Positions 8,706 through 16,739 of a stretch of 64,000 nt of DNA are shown here, in pieces. The position numbers and the translations under genes are program-made. The stretch lies in the NCBI GenBank assembly GCA_002435595.1, contig DJBL01000070.1, positions 62,001-126,000 of the forward strand. Reading direction: 5' to 3'. Below the pieces are notes generated by a model. The model had not been told where the DNA came from. It did not search any database and saw nothing but the letters and a program-made list of their open reading frames with translations. This DNA comes from Stenotrophomonas maltophilia (GTDB taxonomy: Bacteria; Pseudomonadota; Gammaproteobacteria; Xanthomonadales; Xanthomonadaceae). Within the stretch, counting starts at the first letter, position 1, and the number at the start of each line of letters is the position of its first letter.

Positions 8706-11141
8706 TCATTCCAGCACCGCGCCCGGGGTGGCGCAGAACGAGCGCGGCAACGCCTCGGCACGGGTGCCCCAGCCGGTGGTGGGGGCCTGCTCGCCCAGCG
8801 CGAACTCGATCCGCCCGCCCTGCTGCAGGCGGGTCCAGTCCAGCCACACCGGGGCGTGCTGCTGGCCATCCACGCGCACGTCCTGCACGTACTGCAGGCG
8901 GCGCCCGTCGGCACCGTCGGCGGCCAGGGTCAGGGTGCGGCCGGTGCCCAGGTCGACCTCGACCTTGGCAAAGCGCGGGGTGTGCAGCAGGAACTGGCCG
9001 CTGCCCGGCACCGCCGGATACAGGCCGATCGCGCTGAACAGGTACCACGCCGACATCGTGCCGAGGTCGTCATTGCCGGTCACCCCGTTGGGTGCGTTGG
9101 TGAACAGCTGCTGCGCGGCGCGCACCACGGTGGCGGTCTTCCACGGCTGGCCAATCAGCGTGTACATCCAGGGCGCGTGCAGGTCCGGCTCGTTGTTGGG
9201 GTTGTAGCGGTACTGGTTGTAGTAGCTGTACGGGCCAACCACCCACTCCTTGCGCGCGGCGGTCAGCGGCGCCTTCACCAGCGCGTCGTAGGCAAAGAAG
9301 GCATCCAGGCGCTTGCCGGCCTGTTCGCGGCCGTGCATGGCCTGCACCAGCCCGGGCATGTCCTGCTGGGCCAGCCACTGGTACTGCCAGGCCGTGCCTT
9401 CATGGAAGCCATGGTGCGAACGCGGGCTGTAGTGGCCATCGGAGGGCACGTACCACTTGCCATCGTCCATGCGCGGTCGCGGGAACCCGCTCATGCCGGT
9501 TTCCTCGTCGCGCACCTGCGGGTCCCACACCTTGTGCCAGTTGCCGCCGCGGGCGCGCAGCGTGCCTGCGTCGTCGGCATGGCCCAGGCCATCGGCCATC
9601 TGCGCCAGCGCGCAGTCGGCCAGGGCGTATTCAAGCGTGGCCGAACCACCGTGGTGCGGGTCCACGTCCATGCCCTTGGAAGGGAAGGCGCGGTCGTAGG
9701 CAACGTAGCCGTTGTCCACGTAACCGGGGTTGCCGGAGCGACCGGCATGCCGCGAGTTGAGCGGTGGCTGCTCGAAGGCGTTGCGGCGCAACGCGGTGTA
9801 GGCCTCGTCCTCGCGCCCGGCCAGCGCGCCGAAGCGCCACAGGTCGACCAGGAACGGGGTAACCGGGTCGCCGGTCATGATGTTGGTTTCGAAATTGGCA
9901 TAGCCCCAGCGCGGCAGCCAGCCTCCCTGCTGGTTGATCGCCAGCAGGCTGCGGCCGATGTCGCGCGCCACCTGCGGCCGGGTCAGCGCCAGCCACTGGT
10001 TCTGCGCACGGTAGGTGTCCCACAGCGAGAAGTACTCGTAATAGGTCCAGCCGTCGGCGCGATGGATCGCATCGTCGTAGCCACGGTAGCGGCCATCGGC
10101 ATCACTGCCGGTCAACGGCTGCAGCAGCGCGTGGTACAGCGCCGAATAGAACACGGTGCGGTCGTCACGGGTGCCGCCCTGCACGCGCGTCGTGGCCAGC
10201 TCGCGGCGCCACTGCTGCTGCGACTGGCTGCGCATCTGCTCGAAGCCGAGCAGCTTGCCGCCCTGCATGCCCTCGCTGCGCAGGTTGTTGCGCGCGCCTT
10301 CTGCGTCCACGTGCGAGACGGCGCTGATCGCGGTAACCGCGCGGTTCTTGCCGGTATCGAAACTCAACCAGGCGCCGCTGGGCTTCTGTTCGCCCTCCAT
10401 GCGATGCCGCGCGCCGGCCAGGCCGCCTTCTTCGCCCCAGGTGCCGAACGCCTTGAACGGGCGGTCGAACTCGAGGCGGAACCAGGTGGTGTACTGGTGG
10501 CCTCCGCAGAAACTCTTGGTCACCAGCTTGCCTTCGACCACGCGATCGCCCACCACGTCGATCACACTGCCGATCACCGAATGGCGCTCGTTGGCCTGGC
10601 CCACGTTGACCAGCACATGGCCGGTGCCGGCGTCGACCGGGAAGGTGTAGCGCTCGGCGGCGGCACGGGTGCGCGCGGTGGCCTCGGCATCGATGCCGCC
10701 GTAGCCGGTCAGGCGCACCTTGTAGTAGCCGGCCTGGCCGATCTCGCCATCGTGGGTGTACGGGGACGCGTAGCGCTTGTGGTCGAAGCTCTTGGCATCG
10801 TCGGTGTTGAAGTCGCCGCCCTTGCCGATGCTGCCGGTGACCGGCAGCACCGATACCTGGCCACCCTGCTCCCAGCACCCGGCGCCGGACAGGAACGAAT
10901 GGCCGAACCCGCGGATCCTGGGGTCGTCATAGCGCCAGCCGGCGTAGTGCTCGCCGATCGGGCTGACCTGGATCAGGCCGAACGGGGCCGAGGCACCGGG
11001 GAAGGTGTTGCCGTCATCCTTGCTGCCGATGAAGGTGTTGACCTCGCGTTCCAGCGCGACCGGCGCGGCGGCCTGCAGGGCCGGCATGAAGGCCAGCGCG
11101 AGCAGGGAGGTGGCGGCAAGGGCGGACGGCATTCGGCGCAT
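8706..11141 (-). CDS. GH92 alpha-mannosidase, exported
   Basis: 811-residue exo-alpha-mannosidase of glycoside hydrolase family 92, a calcium-dependent inverting family that trims alpha-linked mannose from N-glycans. A signal peptide is visible (MRRMPSALAAT... ending ALQA). Family blocks are NTFIGSKDDGNTFPGASAPFG near the start, HEGTAWQYQW (general acid region, about residue 580) and GNDDLGTMSAWY (general base region, about residue 690). The ATG at 11141 has AGGA upstream; a second ATG at 11132 is possible. It is transcribed divergently from the TonB receptor behind the operator cluster. Linkage specificity (1,2, 1,3 or 1,6) cannot be read from the sequence. Confidence 0.93.
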   Translation of the reverse strand: MRRMPSALAATSLLALAFMPALQAAAPVALEREVNTFIGSKDDGNTFPGASAPFGLIQVSPIGEHYAGWRYDDPRIRGFGHSFLSGAGCWEQGGQVSVLPVTGSIGKGGDFNTDDAKSFDHKRYASPYTHDGEIGQAGYYKVRLTGYGGIDAEATARTRAAAERYTFPVDAGTGHVLVNVGQANERHSVIGSVIDVVGDRVVEGKLVTKSFCGGHQYTTWFRLEFDRPFKAFGTWGEEGGLAGARHRMEGEQKPSGAWLSFDTGKNRAVTAISAVSHVDAEGARNNLRSEGMQGGKLLGFEQMRSQSQQQWRRELATTRVQGGTRDDRTVFYSALYHALLQPLTGSDADGRYRGYDDAIHRADGWTYYEYFSLWDTYRAQNQWLALTRPQVARDIGRSLLAINQQGGWLPRWGYANFETNIMTGDPVTPFLVDLWRFGALAGREDEAYTALRRNAFEQPPLNSRHAGRSGNPGYVDNGYVAYDRAFPSKGMDVDPHHGGSATLEYALADCALAQMADGLGHADDAGTLRARGGNWHKVWDPQVRDEETGMSGFPRPRMDDGKWYVPSDGHYSPRSHHGFHEGTAWQYQWLAQQDMPGLVQAMHGREQAGKRLDAFFAYDALVKAPLTAARKEWVVGPYSYYNQYRYNPNNEPDLHAPWMYTLIGQPWKTATVVRAAQQLFTNAPNGVTGNDDLGTMSAWYLFSAIGLYPAVPGSGQFLLHTPRFAKVEVDLGTGRTLTLAADGADGRRLQYVQDVRVDGQQHAPVWLDWTRLQQGGRIEFALGEQAPTTGWGTRAEALPRSFCATPGAVLE

Positions 11142-11276
11142 GCGGGGATCCTGTGGGTCGATGTCGGTGCGGACGATGAGGCGGCGCCGACCGAGGCCGG
11201 CGGACCGGCGGAAGCCCCGCCATTGCTGGCTGGCCATCCCCCGTTGGCGCGTGTCCAGATCCACGCGGGGGTGGAT

Positions 11277-11290
11277 TTAGATCGATTCAA
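11277..11290. promoter_or_regulatory. Predicted LacI-type operator, copy 1
   Basis: TTAGATCGATTCAA, an imperfect palindrome around a central CG. It lies 136 bases upstream of the GH92 start. An identical 14-base copy occurs on the receptor side. The adjacent LacI-family gene is the natural candidate for binding it; this is inference from repeat number, symmetry and position. Confidence 0.7.
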
Positions 11291-11496
11291 GTAAAGCACG
11301 GGGATTTCGGCGGATGCATTCTGCGGCGCAACATGGACGCCCGGGGAACGTCGTCGTGGCCCTGGCCCTGCGCTGGCCCTGCGCTGGCCGTGCGCCTGTC
11401 GAAGCGCTGGGCGGGGTCAGTTCCGCGCCTGGCCTGGGCGTCCACCGCGTGCGGGCGATGCCCTGCCCGATCATTGCAGCAGGCGGCGTCGCGCAA

Positions 11497-11508
11497 GAAA
11501 ACGTTTTC
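11497..11508. promoter_or_regulatory. Perfect 12-base palindrome GAAAACGTTTTC
   Basis: A fully symmetric 12-base site with central CG, flanked by A and A (AGAAAACGTTTTCA). The shape is that of a LacI/GalR-family operator, but the sequence differs from the three TTAGATCGAT sites. It may serve a second regulator, or be chance in an otherwise GC-rich gap. Confidence 0.4.
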
Positions 11509-11609
11509 AGGATGACGCGCCCCGCCGCCCCCGCCCAAGCCACGCGAGCCATATTGCGTAGCAGCATGCTTCGCCGCGCGGGCCGTGCTAAAAATTCCCC
11601 GCCAATCGT

Positions 11610-11623
11610 TTAGATCGATCCAA
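11610..11623. promoter_or_regulatory. Predicted LacI-type operator, copy 2
   Basis: TTAGATCGATCCAA, differing from the other two copies at one position. It lies in the middle of the divergent region, 170 bases upstream of the receptor start. Spacing to copy 3 (112 bases) would allow looping between sites. Confidence 0.65.
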
Positions 11624-11648
11624 CTTCAAACGGTCACGATTGCCGGAA

Positions 11649-11669
11649 AGGTGGGTGGGGGACCCACCT
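11649..11669. other. Hairpin-forming inverted repeat
   Basis: AGGTGGGT, five G bases, then ACCCACCT form a perfect 8-base stem. No T run follows on either strand, so it is not a classical terminator. Its role between two operator copies is unknown. Confidence 0.5.
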
Positions 11670-11721
11670 GACGCTGCATGCGGGACGCACGGTAATTGGC
11701 CGCCCCTGGTGGCCTGAAAAA

Positions 11722-11735
11722 TTAGATCGATTCAA
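11722..11735. promoter_or_regulatory. Predicted LacI-type operator, copy 3
   Basis: TTAGATCGATTCAA, identical to copy 1. It lies 45-58 bases upstream of the TonB receptor ATG, where a repressor would block transcription of that gene. An exact duplicate of a 14-base AT-rich word in such GC-rich DNA is unlikely by chance. Confidence 0.7.
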
Positions 11736-11779
11736 TCACGTATCGCCACCGTTTCAATCCAGGAGAGGGAGAGAGTGGA

Positions 11780-14700
11780 ATGAACAAGATGTCCCGCATG
11801 CGCAACCGCGACACGCTGTCGGCAGCGATCACCGCCGCGCTGTTCGCCGCCGCGCTGGTCCCGGCCAGCGCCTTCGCACAACAGGCCAGTCCGGCCTCCT
11901 CGCCGGAAGCGACCACGCTCGACAGCGTCACCGTCACCGGCTACCGCTACGCCATCGAAAAGAGCCTGCAGCAGAAGCGCGATGCCAATGCCGTGGTCGA
12001 AGTGATCACCGCCGAGGACGTGGGCAAGTTCCCCGACAAGAACGTGGCCGACGCGCTGCAGCGCGTGCCCGGCGTGGTGATCGAGCGCAGCGGCGGCGAA
12101 GGCAAGACCGTCAGCGTGCGCGGCCTCGCCCCGGACCTGACCCTGACCCAGTTGAACGGCAACTACGTGGCCACCTCGGAAACCAACAACGAGGCCACCC
12201 GTTCGTTCAACTACACCCTGCTGCCGTCGAACATGCTGTCCAGCGCCGAGCTGTTCAAATCGCCCGAAGCGCGCATCGACGAAGGCGGCATTGGCGGCAC
12301 GGTGATCCTGCATACCCGTCGCCCGCTGGAGATGGAATCCAACTCCGGCTACGTCAACCTGGAAGGCACCTCCTCCGATACCAGCCACGACGTCGACCCG
12401 CAGGCATCGGCGCTGTATTCCTGGCACAGCCAGGACGAGCGCTTCGGCGTGCTGGTGGGCGTGACCAAGCAGAACCGCACCAGTCGCACGATGCAGGCCA
12501 GCACCGAGGACTACCAGTGGTATGGCAACGGCACCGATGCCCGCGATGCCAACGGCAACGTGCAGACGCAGGATGGCATCCACTACTGGTGGGGCCAATC
12601 CGGCTTCAATGACCAGAGTGGGCGCAACTACAGCGAATTCTTCATGCCGACCTCGGTGAACTTCGCGGTCAAGGAAGAAAAGCGCGAACGCACCGGCGGC
12701 CAGTTCACCTTCCAGTTCAAGCCGCTGGACAACCTCACCCTGACCGCCAACTACTTCCGCTTCGAGCTGCAGGGTGACTACACCCAGAACATGCTGAAGA
12801 TCCCGGAGTGGAACCTGGCCCGCTACAACGGCGACGGCAACTGGGACGGCGGCCGCCTGCTCAACGGCCTGAGCTTCGATCCCAGCGGCAGCATCGTCAC
12901 CGGCGCCCAGTACGAGAAGCTGGCCGGCAAGACCTATTACTGCAGCGAAGAACAGGCCGCGGCCGCCGGCCTGGCCCCGGGCGGCTGGGGCCCGGACGAC
13001 TGCACCATCCCCACCCCGCAGCTGACCGGCACCTACAGCAAGGAAAAGGCGCTCTCGCAGACCGCCGACCTGACCGTGGACTGGGACATCAGCCCGCTGT
13101 GGAAGGCCTCCTTCACCGGTGGCCGCACCTGGTCCGAAGGCGGTCCGTCGATGAACTTCGGCATGTCGGCCAAGCCGCGCCGCCAGGTCGACGGTGTCTG
13201 GCAGTCGGGCAACACGTACAGCGCCTGGGACCTGACCGGCACCCCCACCGCCACGTTCTCGCCGAACCTGCAGGACCAGTTGATGGCCGGCATCGCCGAG
13301 ATCGACACCGGCTCGACCGGTTCGTCGTGGATGCAGACCAGCGTCAAGCAGAACTACTTCCAGGCCGACGTCACCAAGATGTTCGAAAGCGGCTGGCTGG
13401 ATTCGATCCAGTTCGGCGCCAAGTACCGTGATGGCGAGGTCCACCGCAATACCGGCAACACCTACTGGGTGTGCCAGGGCAAGGACCCGGCCGACTACGA
13501 CAGCAACCGCTACCAGGCCGGCTGCGACGCCACCGCGGGCCTGGCCCAACCCGGGTTCTTCCTCTCCAACCCGATCAGCAACATCGCCGGTGGCTTCAAC
13601 GCCAACGTGTTCCCGGGCATCAACTACCCGGCCTACATCGACTTCCTCAACCAGAAGTACGGCGGTTCCTACAGCCGCAAGGAAGAGGACTTCGTCTACA
13701 ACGTCAACGAGAAGATCTACTCGGGCTACTTCCAGGCCAACTTCCGCACCGAGCGCGTGCGCGGCAACGTCGGCGTGCGCGTGGTGCGCACCCGGCAGTT
13801 CGCCGAGTCCAGCGATTCGGTGGAGAAGTTCAACGATTACTTCCAGGACAACGCGGCCGGTGCACCGATGGGCTGCAACGACCCGGCTGCCGCACCGCTG
13901 ATCGCCTCCAACACCGGCTATGTGTGCCAGAGCGGTTTCGTGCGCCTGCCCGATACCCTGGCGCGCGAGAAGACCTACGAGTTCGCCTCGCTCGAGCGCA
14001 CCTACACCGACTTCCTGCCGAGCTTCAACATCGCCTGGGACATCACCGACAACCTGGTGCTGCGCGGTGCCGCCTCCAAGGTCATCGCCCGTCCCGGCTA
14101 TACCAGCATCGCCGCCCCGGGCAGCCTGAGCTATGTGAGCGAGGAGTACAGCAACGACCGCCGCGTGGCCGGTGGTACCGATACCCCCGGCTGGTATGGG
14201 CACGGCAGCAACAAGAACCTGGAACCGTTCGAGGCCACCCAGTTCGACATCGGCCTGGAGTGGTACTTCAAGCCCGGCGCGGTGGCCGGTGCGGCCCTGT
14301 TCCGCAAGAACGTGGACAACTTCACCGTGCCGGTGGTGCGCGACCAGCAGATGACCGTGGGTGGGCAGACGGTGACGGTGCAGAAGTATGAAACCGAAGC
14401 CAACGGCCGCGATGGCGTCTCCCAGGGCGTGGAGCTGTACGGGCAGTACACCTTCGACATGGGCGTTGGCGTGCAGGCCAACTACACCTACAACGACACC
14501 AACCTGGCCTCGATCGTGCTGGACGGCCAGAACATCGGTTCCTCGCCGTTGGTGGGCAGCGCCAAGAACCAGGCCAATGTGACCCTGTTCTACGAGAACG
14601 AAAAGTTCCTGGCACGTGCCTCCTACAACCGCCGTGGCGAAGTGGTGGGCGGACTGGTCAATGGCCTGACCCAGTACTCCGAGCCGTACGATCAGCTGGA

Positions 14701-14869
14701 CCTCAACGTGGCCTACAACTTCACCGAGGCGCTCACCTTCACCGCGTCGGTGCTCAATGCCACCAAGTCCGAACAGCGCATCTACCTCGGCAGCGACAGC
14801 AAGGCACGCCTGATCTCCAACACCTACACCGGCCGCCAGCTGTACTTCGGCGTGAACTGGAAGTTCTAA
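11780..14869 (+). CDS. TonB-dependent outer-membrane receptor (glycan uptake)
   Basis: 1029-residue TonB-dependent receptor. A signal peptide ends near SAFAQ (residues 30-34). Then come a TonB-box-like segment (DSVTVTGYRYAIEKSL), a plug domain (ITAEDVGKFPDKNVADALQRVPG, VSVRGLAPD) and a beta-barrel ending in an aromatic C-terminus (YFGVNWKF). Receptors of this size and plug type (PDKNVAEALQ-like) in Xanthomonads usually import oligosaccharides rather than siderophores. An AGGAGAGGGAGAG ribosome site precedes the ATG. Its position opposite GH92 and behind three operator copies suggests import of mannose-rich glycan fragments. Confidence 0.93.
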   Translation: MNKMSRMRNRDTLSAAITAALFAAALVPASAFAQQASPASSPEATTLDSVTVTGYRYAIEKSLQQKRDANAVVEVITAEDVGKFPDKNVADALQRVPGVVIERSGGEGKTVSVRGLAPDLTLTQLNGNYVATSETNNEATRSFNYTLLPSNMLSSAELFKSPEARIDEGGIGGTVILHTRRPLEMESNSGYVNLEGTSSDTSHDVDPQASALYSWHSQDERFGVLVGVTKQNRTSRTMQASTEDYQWYGNGTDARDANGNVQTQDGIHYWWGQSGFNDQSGRNYSEFFMPTSVNFAVKEEKRERTGGQFTFQFKPLDNLTLTANYFRFELQGDYTQNMLKIPEWNLARYNGDGNWDGGRLLNGLSFDPSGSIVTGAQYEKLAGKTYYCSEEQAAAAGLAPGGWGPDDCTIPTPQLTGTYSKEKALSQTADLTVDWDISPLWKASFTGGRTWSEGGPSMNFGMSAKPRRQVDGVWQSGNTYSAWDLTGTPTATFSPNLQDQLMAGIAEIDTGSTGSSWMQTSVKQNYFQADVTKMFESGWLDSIQFGAKYRDGEVHRNTGNTYWVCQGKDPADYDSNRYQAGCDATAGLAQPGFFLSNPISNIAGGFNANVFPGINYPAYIDFLNQKYGGSYSRKEEDFVYNVNEKIYSGYFQANFRTERVRGNVGVRVVRTRQFAESSDSVEKFNDYFQDNAAGAPMGCNDPAAAPLIASNTGYVCQSGFVRLPDTLAREKTYEFASLERTYTDFLPSFNIAWDITDNLVLRGAASKVIARPGYTSIAAPGSLSYVSEEYSNDRRVAGGTDTPGWYGHGSNKNLEPFEATQFDIGLEWYFKPGAVAGAALFRKNVDNFTVPVVRDQQMTVGGQTVTVQKYETEANGRDGVSQGVELYGQYTFDMGVGVQANYTYNDTNLASIVLDGQNIGSSPLVGSAKNQANVTLFYENEKFLARASYNRRGEVVGGLVNGLTQYSEPYDQLDLNVAYNFTEALTFTASVLNATKSEQRIYLGSDSKARLISNTYTGRQLYFGVNWKF

Positions 14870-14910
14870 GCGTCACCCGCCCCCGCCTCCCGGCGGGGCG
14901 ACGGTCCTCC

Positions 14911-14948
14911 ACGGCAGCCGCGCTGGTACAGGTGGCTGCCGTTTTTTT
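14911..14948. terminator. Rho-independent terminator after TonB receptor
   Basis: ACGGCAGCC (14911-14919) pairs with GGCTGCCGT (14934-14942) and is followed by a run of seven T to 14948. It lies 42 bases after the receptor stop and just before the end of the convergent cutC gene, so it ends the rightward transcript. Confidence 0.88.
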
Positions 14949-14954
14949 GTGGCG

Positions 14955-15683
14955 CTACGCGTCGAGGGCGGCGCGCAGGGCGGCGACTTCGGCGACGCAG
15001 GTGCCGGTCCAGTCCGGTGACAGGCCCACCAATGCCGGGTTGCGATGGCGCATGCCCGAGTGCTGCGCGGATTTGGCCGACGCGTGCAGCTCCAGGCAGC
15101 CGGTGCGGGCTGCGACGGCGGCAATATTGCCCGGGGTGAGGCCGGCGCCGGCCATCACGCCGAGGCGCGGGCCGGCCTGGGCGACCAATCCGGCCAGCAC
15201 CTCGGCACCGGCCTCGGCCGTGGCGTGGCCGCCGGAACTCAATACCCGCTGGCAGCCCAGTTCGATCACCTGTTCCAGCGCCTGCGGCAGATCGCGGGCA
15301 GCATCGAAGGCGCGATGGAAGGTGACACGCATCGGGCCGGCTGTGGCGATGAGTTCACGGCACAGCGCCGTGTCCACGTTGCCGTCGGCATCCAGCGCGC
15401 CGATCACCACCCCATCGCAGCCCAGCTGCCGGCACTGGGCGATGTCGCGCAGCATGATCTCCGCCTCCAGCGGGCCGTAGTGGAAATCACCCGGCCGCGC
15501 GCGGATCAGCACGAACAACGGAATGTGCAGCCGCTCCCGGGCCACGGCGATGCTGCCGTGCGATGGCGTAGTGCCGCCTTCGGCGAGGTTGTCGAACAGT
15601 TCGATGCGGTCGGCGCCACCGGCCTGGGCGGCCAACGCGGAGGCGACCGAATTGGAGGCGATTTCCAGCAGCCGGCGCCTCAT
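14955..15683 (-). CDS. cutC: CutC family protein (TIM barrel)
   Basis: 242-residue cytoplasmic CutC-family protein with the N-terminal LLEIASNSVASALAAQAGGADRIELFDNLAEGGTTPS. It also has family blocks VLIRARPGDFHY, DGVVIGALDADG, VTFHRAFD, LSSGG and LHASA. The family was first linked to copper homeostasis in E. coli, but many members sit in glycan loci and the true function is uncertain. The ATG follows the glycosylasparaginase stop by 2 bases, so the two are cotranscribed. The longer upstream open frame lies within the neighbour and was rejected as start. Confidence 0.9.
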   Translation of the reverse strand: MRRRLLEIASNSVASALAAQAGGADRIELFDNLAEGGTTPSHGSIAVARERLHIPLFVLIRARPGDFHYGPLEAEIMLRDIAQCRQLGCDGVVIGALDADGNVDTALCRELIATAGPMRVTFHRAFDAARDLPQALEQVIELGCQRVLSSGGHATAEAGAEVLAGLVAQAGPRLGVMAGAGLTPGNIAAVAARTGCLELHASAKSAQHSGMRHRNPALVGLSPDWTGTCVAEVAALRAALDA

Positions 15684-15685
15684 GC

Positions 15686-16684
15686 TCAGGTCTGCTCGCT
15701 GCTGTAGACCGAGGCCGAATCGCGCAGGTCGTCCTGGCGGTCCGTGTCGCACACCGCGTAAACGAAGCCGCGGTGCAGCGCATACGCGCCGACCTGCCCA
15801 TGCTTGTCCAGCGCAAGGAAGCACACCTGCAGGGTCTTGCTGGCCTCCGGGCGCTTGCGCACCAGGCGGGCGATCGCCTCGCGGCAGGCCTCGGCGGGCG
15901 AGCGGCCCTGGCGCATCAGCTCCACCACCAGGAACGAGGCGGCGTTGCGCATCATCTCTTCGCCGACCCCCGACGCCGTCGCCCCGCCTACCTCGTTGTC
16001 CACGTAGAGGCCGGCGCCGATGATCGGGCTGTCGCCGACCCGGCCGTGCAGTTTCCAGGCCATGCCGCTGGTGGTGCAGGCGCCGGCCAGGCGGCCATTG
16101 GCGTCGATGGCCAACATGCCCAGGGTGTCATGGTTGCTGCTGTCGCCGGGACGCCCGCGGCGCTCGACGTTGATCTCCGGGGTGTACTGCGCGGTCTTCA
16201 GCCACTCTCGCCACGCCTTTTCGGCCGCCGGCGTGAGCAGCTTCTGGCGCTCGAAGCCCTGTTCCACCGCGAACTGCTGCGCGCCCTGCCCGACCAGCAT
16301 CACGTGCGGGGTGTTCTCCATCACTTTGCGTGCCACCGAAACCGGATGCAGGATGTCGGTCAGCGCCGCCACCGAACCACAGCGGCCATCGCCGTCCATG
16401 ATGCTGGCATCCAGGCTGAGCACGCCGTCGCGATCGGGATTGCCACAGCGACCCACGGTGGGATTGCACAATTCGCTTTCGGCCCAGCGCGCCCCGGCTT
16501 CCACCGCGTCCAGCGCGCTGCCGCCGGCGGACAGGACCTGCCACGCGGCCTGGTTGGCTCCCACGCCGAAATCCCAGGTGGATACCACGCGTGCGCCACC
16601 CACTGCCCGCGCACCCGCGCGCGGCAAGGCCAGCGCGCCGGCGGCCAGGACACCGGCCTGGAGGAACTGCCTGCGATCGGTCAT
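15686..16684 (-). CDS. N4-(beta-N-acetylglucosaminyl)-L-asparaginase (glycosylasparaginase)
   Basis: 332-residue N-terminal-nucleophile hydrolase that cleaves the GlcNAc-Asn bond left after glycoprotein breakdown. The autoprocessing site NHDTLGM is visible; Thr187 would become the nucleophile of the beta chain. Also seen are CNPTVGRCGNPDRDG, the substrate loop GRVGDSPIIGAGLYVDN and GVGEEMMR. The N-terminus MTDRRQFLQAGVLAAGALALP resembles a Tat or Sec signal, suggesting export. The ATG at 16684 has GGGAG upstream and was preferred over a GTG-like earlier start. Together with two mannosidases it implies use of Asn-linked glycans. Confidence 0.93.
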   Translation of the reverse strand: MTDRRQFLQAGVLAAGALALPRAGARAVGGARVVSTWDFGVGANQAAWQVLSAGGSALDAVEAGARWAESELCNPTVGRCGNPDRDGVLSLDASIMDGDGRCGSVAALTDILHPVSVARKVMENTPHVMLVGQGAQQFAVEQGFERQKLLTPAAEKAWREWLKTAQYTPEINVERRGRPGDSSNHDTLGMLAIDANGRLAGACTTSGMAWKLHGRVGDSPIIGAGLYVDNEVGGATASGVGEEMMRNAASFLVVELMRQGRSPAEACREAIARLVRKRPEASKTLQVCFLALDKHGQVGAYALHRGFVYAVCDTDRQDDLRDSASVYSSEQT

Positions 16685-16716
16685 CCCACCCACTCCCTGC
16701 AAGATCGGTCATCGAG

Positions 16717-16734
16717 CCGCCCGCTGCCGGGCGG
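16717..16734. terminator. Hairpin after glucokinase gene
   Basis: CCGCCCG, a CTGC loop, then CGGGCGG form a perfect 7-base stem between the glucokinase stop (16740) and the glycosylasparaginase start. No T run follows on the minus strand, so it may only partly stop transcription or shape the message. Confidence 0.45.
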
Positions 16735-16739
16735 AAGCG

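Larger units (their letters stand above)
11142..11779. other. Divergent control region between alpha-mannosidase and TonB receptor genes
   Basis: A 638-base stretch with no convincing gene. It holds three copies of a 14-base palindromic site (11277-11290, 11610-11623, 11722-11735), one perfect 12-base palindrome with a central CG (11497-11508), and an 8-base hairpin with a 5-base loop (11649-11669). The outer two copies flank the region, one near each divergent gene start, and the middle one lies about 110 bases from the receptor-side copy. Short frames here lack ribosome sites and family-like sequence. Confidence 0.7.

Noticed and set aside
8856..11294. Plus-strand open frame (812 codons) opposite GH92
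   Set aside because: No ribosome site or domain, composition typical of an antisense frame of a GC-rich gene.
11732..14203. Long minus-strand open frame (823 codons) opposite the TonB receptor
   Set aside because: Shadow frame with Val/Gly/Ala-rich composition and no known motif; the receptor on the plus strand has signal peptide, plug and barrel.
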